From Streptomyces sp. NBC_00448 (lineage in GTDB: Bacteria; Actinomycetota; Actinomycetes; Streptomycetales; Streptomycetaceae), in contig NZ_CP107913.1 of NCBI RefSeq assembly GCF_036014115.1, positions 5,628,501 through 5,692,500 on the forward strand: a stretch of DNA of 64,000 nucleotides. Direction: 5' to 3'. A model generated the notes under the pieces. The model did not search any database and was not told where the DNA came from. It saw only the letters and a program-made list of their open reading frames with translations. Of the stretch, positions 35,161 through 42,703 are shown in pieces. Both the position numbers and the translations under genes were made by a program. Numbering within the stretch: position 1 is the first letter of the stretch; each line of letters starts with the position of its first letter.

Positions 35161-38100
35161 TCAGAACGTGACGGTGACGTGCGCGGGGAGGGCGTCGGCG
35201 TTGCGCATCGAATCCGGGTCCGCGCCGTGGAGCGTGATCTGGCGAAGCCGGGGCAGTGCCGCGAACGGGGCGAGGTCGATGCGCAGCCGGGTCGCGGTGC
35301 CGGAACCCGGCTGCGAACGGATCGCCAGTTCCTCCAGGCCGGGGAAGTGCCGTGGTACCTGGGCGGGCAGCCCGTCCCGCACCGCCGTCACAGACAGCAC
35401 GCGGATGTCCGGCAGCGCTGGGAAGCTCTCTTCGAGCAGCTCGGCGATGCCGCCGCTGACGGACAGGGAGGTCAACTCGGGCAGCGATGCGAGCCGGTCC
35501 CAGTCGGCGGGGGCGAACCGGTCGGGCAGCGGCGAGTGGCAGCCGAGGTGCACAAGCGAGGTCAGCCGTTCGACGCCTTCGAGCCCTCGGGTCCCGTATC
35601 CCGTGTAGAGGTGGGTGAGAGGCAGTCCGTCGGGGAGCGCGACCATGCCCGGCCAGGTGGAGTCGTCGCTGTTGATCGCGAGGGACGTGAGCCGCGGGAG
35701 ACCGGCGAGCACGCTGAGGTCGAGGTCGGCGGGCAGACCGTACATCCTGAGCTCGCTCAGTGGCATGCCCGTCAACAGCGACACTGTGGTGAGGTCGGAG
35801 CAGTTGCTGAGTCCCAGGTCGTCCAGCCTTGACAGCACGCGCAGTTGCCCCAGCATCTCGTCGGTGATGGGAGCGTGCCATTGAAGGCTGGTGAGGCTTC
35901 GGGCGCCGAGGAGGTCGGCGAACCCGGTGTCAAGTCGTCCGAAGGCGATGAGGCGCTCGACCCCTCCGAGCGCGAGCACGGTGCGCAGCTCTTCGACGGA
36001 GTGGACGAGGTACTGCGTGTCGGCCCGTGGCAGGCGGTCCATGATCTCCACCGCGTAGTGCTGCGGGTCCGCACCGAACGGGAACTGACCCAACGACCCA
36101 CGGATTTCGGCCTTGGCGTGCTGCGTGAAACGCGCCAGCACGGGGACCGCGGCGTCGCCGCCGATCAGCCACGCGGTGTCCACCACGGCCTCCGCCTGAT
36201 CGTCGTCCAGCCCCTCCGGCCCCGGCAGCAGCTCCAGCACCAGTGGGCCCGCCTCGGACAGCTTCGCCGCCTCCCCGGACGTCCGGGGCGGGATCAGGGT
36301 CGCGCCCCGTTCCTCCACCTGGGCCCGCACCGCGGGGTCCAGCTCTGTCGCGTGTTCGAGGCAGGCCAGGGCGAGGAGGTGGAGGCGGGTGCGGTGGGTC
36401 TTCGTACGGTCGCCGCGGGTGAGGAGTTTGCGGAGCAGGCGGGCGCGCTCGTCGGGGCGGGCGTGGGCGACGGCCATCCGGATCACGTCGGCCCACTGGT
36501 CGTGGTGGGCGTTGCGGACCATGAGGTCGAAGTCGCGCTCCTCGATCGCGGCCTTCGCGGCGAGGTAGTCCTGGAAGGTGCGGTGGACGAAGTCCACGGT
36601 GGTGCCGGCGACCGGTTCGCGGATCAGGCCGCTGCGGTCGAGCAGGTGGCGGTAGACGTCGGGGGCGGAGCCGAGCGCGGCCTCGACCGCGGGCATCGCG
36701 GGCAGCGAGGCGGCCACCAGCTCGACCGCGTCGGCCCGGTCCATCTCCGCCTGGCCGTTCTTCACCAGCCAGTACGCCAGCCGTTGCAGCAGCTGGATCT
36801 GCGGGGCCTCGGTGAGCAGGGGTTCGAGGTCGCGCTCGCGGTCGCGGCGGTTGAGCAGCATCGACAGGGCGGCGTCGTACAGCTCCTTGCGGCCGGTGGG
36901 GAGGTAGCCGTTGCGGTCGCGGTGCAGGGCGCAGATGAGGCTGCACATGAGGGGGTTGGTGGCGAGCCGGGCGAGGTCCTGCTTGGTGTGCAGGGCGTCG
37001 TGCAGGGAGCGCTCGTACGCGTCGAGGCGGGCCAGCTCCTCGGGGTCGCCGGGCACCGTGGCGCGGGCCGCGTCGTGCCAGCGGGCGGTGAACGCGCGGA
37101 TGTCGGCGCGGCTCATCGGGGCGAGGGTCAGCTCGGTGAAGCCCATGTCGGCGAGCCAGGAGTCCTCGACGGCGGAGGGGCGGGAGGTGACCAGCCAGCG
37201 GTTGCCCGGGTAGGTGTCGAGCAGCAGGCGCAGCCACTCGCCGACCCGGGTCCGGGTGCGCTCGTCGACCTCGTCCATGCCGTCGACCAGCACCAGCGCG
37301 CGCCGGTCGGTGAGCACCTGCTCGGTCCAGCCCGGGGGAGCGGTGAGCGGGGTGCCCACCGAGGTCAGGAATTCCGCGGGCATCGGCAGCCGCTCCTGGC
37401 GGGCGATGGTCCGCAGCGGGAGGACGTACGGCACCAGGCCGTGCAGATGGCGCAGGTGCTCGCCGAGGTCCTGGCGGGCGGCGCCGACCGCGAGCCACTG
37501 CACCAGCGTGCTCTTGCCGGAGCCGGCCACCCCGCGCAGCAGCACCCGGTCCTGCCCGGCGAGCGCCCGCTCGGCGGGGAGCGGCCCGGTACGGACGGCG
37601 GCGCCGCCGGTGGCGCCGCCCGCGATGTCGGTCGCGGACCGGCCGGGCGCCCAGCCGTCGGCGCCGGTGCCGCGGTCGGCGGTGACCTCCAGGCCGTAGT
37701 ACGCGCTGTCCAGCGGCCAGGTGACGCGGGAGCGGGCGGTGAAGTCGATGCCGAAGATCCGCAGGGTGCCGTGGTGCCGGGCGAGGTGGTCGGCGTAGCG
37801 GGTCTCGAAGTCCGGGGGGCGGCGGGGCGGGCTGACCGGGCGCGGGACGCGGTATCCGTGGGCGGCCAGGGCGTCGACGAAGGTCTCGTCGCCGAGCAGG
37901 CGGGCGAGCGGGGTGAAGGCGATCCGGCTCTGCTGCCAGCCGTTCTGCTGGGCGACGACCACGCCGAGCAGGGCGCCGCCGGTGAGGACCGCGGCACCGG
38001 ACAGGCCCGCCCACGGCGAGGTGCCGTCGGCGGCGGTCGTGGGTGGGGCACCGTCCACGACGAGTACGCCGTACTCGCTGAAGAGGTTCGAGCCGGGCTT

Positions 38101-38535
38101 GTAGGTGCCGATGACCTGCTCGGTGTCCAGCCGGCCGCCGTCGAAGCGCTGCACGTGCGGGAAGCCGATCGCCTCGCAGCCGGCGACCGGGTCGAGGGAC
38201 GCGGTGTCGGCCCAGCGGTCGGCGGGGAAGGCGTGGCCGGGGGGAGCGTCGGGGAAGGCGTCGTCGGGGGCGAGCCGCTGCTCGCCGGCGACCAGCGCCA
38301 CGTCGATGCCGCGCCCCGGGTCGTACCAGGTGCCCACGCGCCGGCCCTCGGCGCGGATCGGGCCGCCGGGCGTGGTGAGCCGTACGGGGGCGTCGCCGGC
38401 GACGACGTGGGCGGCGGTCAGCACCAGGGTCGGGGTCAGCAGGTAGCCGCTGCCCTGGACGTGGCCGGACTGGAGGACGGCGAGGCGGCGGGGCGCGACG
38501 TGCGGTGCGACGCGGGGTGCCGGGCGGGCGGGCAC
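35161..38535 (-). CDS. Trypsin-NACHT-LRR protein (NLR-like conflict protein)
   Basis: 1124 residues. (1) Trypsin-like domain, residues ~15-220, with full triad: His43 (LVLTAAHVV), Asp78 (GIDVALV), Ser179 (WAGLSGAAVL). (2) Linker ~240-290 of the type preceding actinobacterial NACHT modules (FETRYADHLARHHG, DSAYYGLEV). (3) NACHT NTPase: Walker A GVAGSGKST 335-343, Walker B ALVLVDGMDEVD 413-424, sensor NRWLVTSRPSAV, helical part DFVHRTFQDYLAAKA. (4) C-terminal leucine-rich repeats, ~875-1110 (LDDLGLSNCSDLTTVSLL, LPELTSLSVSGGIAELL). GTG start 7 bp after the Trypco2 stop. Expected role: LRR sensing triggers NTP-dependent oligomerisation and activates the protease. Confidence 0.9.
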   Translation of the reverse strand: MPARPAPRVAPHVAPRRLAVLQSGHVQGSGYLLTPTLVLTAAHVVAGDAPVRLTTPGGPIRAEGRRVGTWYDPGRGIDVALVAGEQRLAPDDAFPDAPPGHAFPADRWADTASLDPVAGCEAIGFPHVQRFDGGRLDTEQVIGTYKPGSNLFSEYGVLVVDGAPPTTAADGTSPWAGLSGAAVLTGGALLGVVVAQQNGWQQSRIAFTPLARLLGDETFVDALAAHGYRVPRPVSPPRRPPDFETRYADHLARHHGTLRIFGIDFTARSRVTWPLDSAYYGLEVTADRGTGADGWAPGRSATDIAGGATGGAAVRTGPLPAERALAGQDRVLLRGVAGSGKSTLVQWLAVGAARQDLGEHLRHLHGLVPYVLPLRTIARQERLPMPAEFLTSVGTPLTAPPGWTEQVLTDRRALVLVDGMDEVDERTRTRVGEWLRLLLDTYPGNRWLVTSRPSAVEDSWLADMGFTELTLAPMSRADIRAFTARWHDAARATVPGDPEELARLDAYERSLHDALHTKQDLARLATNPLMCSLICALHRDRNGYLPTGRKELYDAALSMLLNRRDRERDLEPLLTEAPQIQLLQRLAYWLVKNGQAEMDRADAVELVAASLPAMPAVEAALGSAPDVYRHLLDRSGLIREPVAGTTVDFVHRTFQDYLAAKAAIEERDFDLMVRNAHHDQWADVIRMAVAHARPDERARLLRKLLTRGDRTKTHRTRLHLLALACLEHATELDPAVRAQVEERGATLIPPRTSGEAAKLSEAGPLVLELLPGPEGLDDDQAEAVVDTAWLIGGDAAVPVLARFTQHAKAEIRGSLGQFPFGADPQHYAVEIMDRLPRADTQYLVHSVEELRTVLALGGVERLIAFGRLDTGFADLLGARSLTSLQWHAPITDEMLGQLRVLSRLDDLGLSNCSDLTTVSLLTGMPLSELRMYGLPADLDLSVLAGLPRLTSLAINSDDSTWPGMVALPDGLPLTHLYTGYGTRGLEGVERLTSLVHLGCHSPLPDRFAPADWDRLASLPELTSLSVSGGIAELLEESFPALPDIRVLSVTAVRDGLPAQVPRHFPGLEELAIRSQPGSGTATRLRIDLAPFAALPRLRQITLHGADPDSMRNADALPAHVTVTF

Positions 38536-38542
38536 GGGGCGG

Positions 38543-38905
38543 TCAGCCCTCGTACTGCACGCTCGACGCGTCCCCGTCCCGCGGAGCTCCGATCACGAGG
38601 AAGTCACCGGTGGCGGACTTCGGGTGCAGGGTCAGGGAGACGGTGTGGGTGGCGCCGGAGGTGCGGGAGGCCTCCGCGCCGGCCTCGACGATCCACGCCT
38701 TGACGCCGCCGCGGCCGGTCCTGGTCCGCTGCAGCTCCACCGTGAACTCCATGTGGATCTCGCCGACCTCGAACCGTACGTTCGCGCCGGCGCCGCGCAC
38801 CGCGCCCTCCATCAGCCCGGCCCGTACCGCCTCGACGGCGTCGGCCAGCTCCATGCCGGTCAGCGCGGGCCCGGCCGCGTCCTGGGTCTGGTCCTGTGCG
38901 GTCAT
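38543..38905 (-). CDS. Trypco2-domain protein (partner of the trypsin-NACHT protein)
   Basis: 120 residues. TGMELADAVEAVRAGLMEGA, VRFEVGEIHMEFTVELQRT, KAWIVEAGAEASRTSGATHT and VSLTLHPKS match the trypsin-co-occurring domain 2 pattern, an alpha helix followed by a beta sheet. This domain was defined by its recurrent linkage to trypsin-like/NTPase conflict proteins. It is the first gene of the two-gene operon. Inference: adaptor or protease substrate. A GC-rich hairpin in its leader (38928-38947) lies 23 bases before the ATG. Confidence 0.8.
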   Translation of the reverse strand: MTAQDQTQDAAGPALTGMELADAVEAVRAGLMEGAVRGAGANVRFEVGEIHMEFTVELQRTRTGRGGVKAWIVEAGAEASRTSGATHTVSLTLHPKSATGDFLVIGAPRDGDASSVQYEG

Positions 38906-38927
38906 GGTTCTTCCGCCCCCCTCTCGG

Positions 38928-38947
38928 CCCGGACCCGCCGGTCCGGG
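38928..38947 (-). promoter_or_regulatory. Leader hairpin upstream of the Trypco2 gene
   Basis: CCCGGACC-CGCC-GGTCCGGG: perfect 8-bp stem with a tetraloop, 23 bases upstream of the start codon on the minus strand. It could attenuate transcription or limit ribosome access. Confidence 0.45.
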
Positions 38948-39084
38948 AACGCTCGGAATCCTCCGCCGGAGCCGCGCCCGATGCTCCACGGAAAGCCGTT
39001 CCCACCGTAGTGCCGGTGAGGTGTCCCACGTGACGCGGACCACTTACTAACGGAAATAGTGCGTGGGGCGGGGGCGTGGACCTA

Positions 39085-39180
39085 CAAGGAACCTGCATCG
39101 GGCAATTCGGACATCAAGCATCTTTTCGGCTACGAATGTCCGTAGTAAGGGAGGTCCTTGCCAGTGCCCGGAATGTCGGG
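39085..39180 (+). promoter_or_regulatory. Structured 5' leader of the M23 peptidase gene
   Basis: Outer pairing CAAGGAACCT (39085-39094) with AGGTCCTTG (39152-39160) encloses a hairpin with perfect 7-bp arms CGGACAT/ATGTCCG (39108-39114, 39136-39142); a further hairpin CCCG-GAATGT-CGGG follows at 39167-39180. The leader is ~160-200 bases in a 342-bp gap. Streptomyces cell-wall hydrolase genes often carry c-di-AMP (ydaO) riboswitches, but I could not find the conserved ydaO sequence blocks here. Confidence 0.5.
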
Positions 39181-39247
39181 TTACCAAGGATTCGCGACGG
39201 ACCGCTGCCGGATTCGCCGCTCCCCCATCCAGTGAGGTCATTTCTTC

Positions 39248-39988
39248 ATGCGCAAGAACTCAACGACGCAGAACCGCTCCCCGAAGACCGTCACCCGCGG
39301 CCGGGTCGCCGTAGTGGGCGGCGGCCTGGTGGTGGCGCTCGCGCTGGGCTCTACGGCGGCGTTCGCCGCCACGTCGCACTCCTCCTCCCAGGACGCCGCG
39401 GCCTCCCAGAGCGCCTCGGGCTTCATGTCGGCCGAAACGGTCGCCAGCATCTCCGACGCCGTGCACGCCCAGGCGGTCAGCCAGAAGACCGCCGCGGACC
39501 AGACCGCGGCCAAGGCGAAGGCCGACGCCAAGGCGAAGGCGGACGCGAAGGCGAAGGCCGCCGCGAAGGCCAAGAAGCTCCAGGCGTCGTGGGTCACCCC
39601 GACCACCGGCTACAAGCTGGGCGCGGGCTACGCGCAGGCGGGTCCGCACTGGATTCACACCCACTCCGGCCAGGACTTCGTCGTCAACAGCGGCACCACC
39701 GTCCGCGCCGCGCACGAGGGCACCGTGGTGACGGCCGGCTGGGGCGGCGCCTACGGCAACAACATCGTGATCAAGCACGGGTCGCACCTGTACACGCAGT
39801 ACGGCCACCTGTCGAAGATAGGCGTGCACGTCGGCGAGCACGTGAACACCGCGGAGAAGATCGGCCTGTCCGGCTCCACCGGCAACTCGACCGGCCCGCA
39901 CCTGCACTTCGAGGTCCGGACCACTCCGTACTACGGCTCCTCGGTCGAGCCGCTGCACTTCCTGCGCGCGCACGGCGTCAACCCGTAA
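39248..39988 (+). CDS. Secreted M23-family (lysostaphin-like) peptidase
   Basis: 246 residues. Signal peptide (basic N-terminus, VAVVGGGLVVALALG, cleavage near AFA-AT), an Ala/Lys-rich coiled segment (AKADAKAKADAKAKAAAKAK), then the M23 domain with zinc ligands HTHSGQDF (HxxxD), active-site LYTQYGHLS and GPHLHFEV (HxH). It cleaves peptidoglycan cross-links outside the cell. AGGT lies ten bases upstream of the ATG. The long structured leader suggests RNA-level control. Confidence 0.93.
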   Translation: MRKNSTTQNRSPKTVTRGRVAVVGGGLVVALALGSTAAFAATSHSSSQDAAASQSASGFMSAETVASISDAVHAQAVSQKTAADQTAAKAKADAKAKADAKAKAAAKAKKLQASWVTPTTGYKLGAGYAQAGPHWIHTHSGQDFVVNSGTTVRAAHEGTVVTAGWGGAYGNNIVIKHGSHLYTQYGHLSKIGVHVGEHVNTAEKIGLSGSTGNSTGPHLHFEVRTTPYYGSSVEPLHFLRAHGVNP

Positions 39989-40009
39989 GGCGGGCGAGAC
40001 CCTCGAAAT

Positions 40010-40042
40010 GGGGACCCGGGCATCGGTGATGCCCGGGTCCCC
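40010..40042. terminator. Strong bidirectional terminator
   Basis: Perfect 15-bp arms (GGGGACCCGGGCATC at 40010-40024, complement at 40028-40042) with a 3-base loop, between the convergent M23 (+) and TetR (-) genes. Confidence 0.85.
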
Positions 40043-40155
40043 TTCGCGTGTTTCGCCGCCGGGCCCGCCCTGGTGCGGCGGTGCCGGGGCCCGGAGCCCG
40101 GGGCCCCGAAGTCCCGGGCCCTGCGGCCCCGCGCCCGTATGCCCGGCGTCCGGCC

Positions 40156-40740
40156 TCAGCCGGTGACGAGGTCGGCGTCCGCCTGGGCGACCAGGTCGAG
40201 GGCGACCGCGAGGACGGCCGCGCGCTTCTCCTCGGCGCCGCCCGCGATGCTCTGCATGGCGAACATCCCCGCGTGCATCGCGAAGAGCGCGGTCAGCGAG
40301 CGCACCTGCGCGGTCAGCGGCGAGTCCGGCTCCTTGAGCAGCTCGCTGAGCGCGGTGAGCCGGCTCTTGAAGGACTCGCCGATGGCGAGGTCGCGGACGG
40401 TGGCCTGGTTCTCCTGGAAGAACCGGAAGAGGTCGGTGGCGCCCCACAGCGCGTCGCCGTAGCGGCGCAGCAGCTCCTGCTTGGTGTCCAGCGTGCGCGG
40501 CTGGCCCTGGGCCCAGGCGATCAGCTCGTCGATCGGGGCCGCGAGGTCCTCCGAGACGCTGATCAGGATGTCTTCCTTCGTCTTGAAGTGGTAGTACAGC
40601 GCGGCCTTGGTGACATCCAGTCGCTCGGCGATCTCTCGCAGCGACGTCTTCTCGTACCCCTGCTCGGCGAAGAGCTTCAGGGCGACGTCCTGGATGCGGC
40701 GGCGCGTGTCGCTGCGCCGAGCGTGGTGCGGTGTAGCCAT
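40156..40740 (-). CDS. TetR-family regulator of the adjacent efflux pump
   Basis: 194 residues: N-terminal HTH (RRRIQDVALKLFAEQGYEKT, SLREIAERLDVTKAALYYHF, KTKEDILISV) and a helical ligand domain (ENQATVRDLAIGESF, TALFAMHAGMFAMQSIAGG). Divergent from the DHA2 transporter with two operator-like sites between them, the usual layout for a drug-responsive repressor that controls both itself and the pump. Confidence 0.92.
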   Translation of the reverse strand: MATPHHARRSDTRRRIQDVALKLFAEQGYEKTSLREIAERLDVTKAALYYHFKTKEDILISVSEDLAAPIDELIAWAQGQPRTLDTKQELLRRYGDALWGATDLFRFFQENQATVRDLAIGESFKSRLTALSELLKEPDSPLTAQVRSLTALFAMHAGMFAMQSIAGGAEEKRAAVLAVALDLVAQADADLVTG

Positions 40741-40832
40741 GGCGGTCGCTCTCCTGCTGCACTACGCGTGACCTCGGACGGTCACGGCGTGACGGGCCCA
40801 CTCACGGTACGGCCCCACCACGACCTTACGCA

Positions 40833-40904
40833 CTTACTTGACGCCCGGCTAGTTAGGGCCCTACCTTGCTGCTGGACCAGATAACTAGCCGGGCGGCAAG
40901 TAAG
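40833..40904. promoter_or_regulatory. Twin TetR operators forming a 23-bp inverted repeat
   Basis: Arms 40833-40855 and 40882-40904 are complementary with one mismatch in 23, separated by 26 bp. Each arm is itself an imperfect dyad (CTTACTTG-N8-CTAGTTAG), typical of TetR sites. The pair lies in the regulator-transporter gap, so one site probably covers each divergent promoter. Confidence 0.8.
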
Positions 40905-40950
40905 TTCAGTGAACGACTCCGCCCTCCTCTCGGAGGAAGGGACGCCGGTC

Positions 40951-42543
40951 ATGACCCAGACCGACACGCCTCGCAGTGACACACCGCCCGCTGCCGCCGA
41001 ACCGCGCCAGCGCAGCGTGCGGGTGGTGATGGGGGGTCTGCTGATCGCCATGCTGCTCGCGATGCTCGACAACATGATCGTGGGCACCGCGATGCCCACC
41101 ATCGTCGGCGAGCTGGGCGGCCTCAACCACCTGTCGTGGGTGGTCACCGCCTACACCCTGGCTACCGCCGCCTCCACCCCGATCTGGGGCAAGCTCGGCG
41201 ACATGTACGGCCGCAAGGGGATCTTCCTCACCTCGATCGTGCTGTTCCTGGTCGGCTCGGCGCTGTCCGGGATGTCCCAGTCGATGGACCAGCTCATCGC
41301 CTTCCGGGCGATCCAGGGGCTGGGCGCCGGCGGCCTGATGGTCGGCGTGATGGCGATCATGGGCGACCTGATCCCGCCCCGCGAGCGCGGCAAGTACCAG
41401 GGCATGATGGCCGGCGTGATGGCCGTGGCGATGATCGGCGGCCCGCTGGTCGGCGGCTCCATCACCGACAACTGGGGCTGGCGCTGGAGCTTCTACATCA
41501 ACCTGCCGATCGGCGCGGTCGCGCTGACCGTGATCACCATCGTGCTGCACCTGCCGAAGAAGAAGCCCGGCGGCGCGGTCCGGATCGACTACCTCGGCGC
41601 CGGCCTGCTCACCGTCGCGATCACCTCGCTGGTGCTGCTCACCACCTGGGGCGGCACGCAGTACGCCTGGGGCTCCGTGCAGATCCTCGGCCTGCTGGTG
41701 CTCGGCCTGGCCGCGCTGGCCGGCTTCCTCTTCGCCGAGACCCGTGCCGCCGAGCCGGTGCTGCCGCTGCGCATCTTCCGCAACCGCAACTTCTCGCTGA
41801 TCTCGGTGGTCGGCTTCCTCGTCGGCTTCACGATGTTCGGCGCGATGACCTTCCTGCCGCTCTACCAGCAGACCGTGCAGGGTGCCTCCGCCACCAACTC
41901 CGGCCTGCTCCTGCTGCCGATGCTGCTCGCGATGATGCTGGTGTCCATGGTCGCCGGGCGGCTCACCTCCAGCACCGGCCGGTACAAGGTCTTCCCGATC
42001 GTCGGCGGTGTGCTGATCACCATCGGGCTCTACCTGCTGTCGACGATGGGCGTCGACACCTCCCGCACCACCTCCGGCATCTACATGGCCGTGCTCGGCG
42101 CCGGTATGGGCTGCATCATGCAGATCACCCTGCTGGTGGCGCAGAACAGCGTGGAGATGCGGGACATGGGTGTCGGCTCCTCCTCGGCGACGCTCTTCCG
42201 CACCATCGGGGGCTCCTTCGGTGTCTCGCTGTTCGGCGCGCTCTTCTCGCACCGGGTGCAGGACGTCATGACCGCGCGCCTGGGCGACAAGGGCTCGGCC
42301 GCGCTCGGCGGCGGCGCCCAGCTCGACCCCAAGGCGGTCGCGCGCCTGTCGTCCACGGTGAAGGACGGGTACTTCCACGCGGTGTCCTCCGGCACCCACC
42401 AGGTCTTCCTGTGGGGCGCGGTGGTCAGTGTGCTCGGCTTCATCGCCGCGCTGTTCGTCATCGAGACGCCGTTGCGCGGGTCCGGCCCCAAGGCCGCGGA
42501 CCCGGCGGACGGCGGGGCGCCGGTGCCGGTCGACGCGCTCTGA
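40951..42543 (+). CDS. MFS transporter, DHA2 family (14 TM drug:H+ antiporter)
   Basis: 530 residues from ATG 40951, preceded by GGAGGAAGGG; an in-frame GTG at 40909 lies too close to the operator. Motifs: MLDNMIVGTAMPTIVGELGG (D1), GKLGDMYGRKGIFL (A), GPLVGGSITDNWGWRWSFYI (C). About 14 hydrophobic helices. DHA2 proteins export drugs or secondary metabolites using the proton gradient. Controlled by the divergent TetR gene. Confidence 0.95.
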   Translation: MTQTDTPRSDTPPAAAEPRQRSVRVVMGGLLIAMLLAMLDNMIVGTAMPTIVGELGGLNHLSWVVTAYTLATAASTPIWGKLGDMYGRKGIFLTSIVLFLVGSALSGMSQSMDQLIAFRAIQGLGAGGLMVGVMAIMGDLIPPRERGKYQGMMAGVMAVAMIGGPLVGGSITDNWGWRWSFYINLPIGAVALTVITIVLHLPKKKPGGAVRIDYLGAGLLTVAITSLVLLTTWGGTQYAWGSVQILGLLVLGLAALAGFLFAETRAAEPVLPLRIFRNRNFSLISVVGFLVGFTMFGAMTFLPLYQQTVQGASATNSGLLLLPMLLAMMLVSMVAGRLTSSTGRYKVFPIVGGVLITIGLYLLSTMGVDTSRTTSGIYMAVLGAGMGCIMQITLLVAQNSVEMRDMGVGSSSATLFRTIGGSFGVSLFGALFSHRVQDVMTARLGDKGSAALGGGAQLDPKAVARLSSTVKDGYFHAVSSGTHQVFLWGAVVSVLGFIAALFVIETPLRGSGPKAADPADGGAPVPVDAL

Positions 42544-42618
42544 GAGCGCGGGCCCGGGGGCACGGAGCCGGGAGTACGGGCCCGGGCCTGGGAGTACGGC
42601 GCCGGGCCGGGGGCGGAT

Positions 42619-42646
42619 GGGGCCGGGGGCCGGGACCCCCGGCCCC
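42619..42646. terminator. Hairpin terminator between MFS and cseC
   Basis: Perfect 11-bp arms GGGGCCGGGGG (42619-42629) and CCCCCGGCCCC (42636-42646), 6-base loop, in the gap between convergent genes. Confidence 0.7.
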
Positions 42647-42703
42647 GCTGAGTTGACGGGCCCGGCCGAGCCTCCTGGCCGCGCCCGTGCCGACCGGCCC
42701 GGA

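Noticed and set aside
35845..38703. Very long plus-strand open frame opposite the trypsin-NACHT gene (and similar long shadows elsewhere)
   Set aside because: Low-complexity Gly/Val/Arg translation without a ribosome site; high GC content makes antisense frames open by chance.
39085..39180. Confident ydaO (c-di-AMP) riboswitch call
   Set aside because: Structure is present, but the conserved ydaO sequence blocks were not found; reported only as a structured leader.
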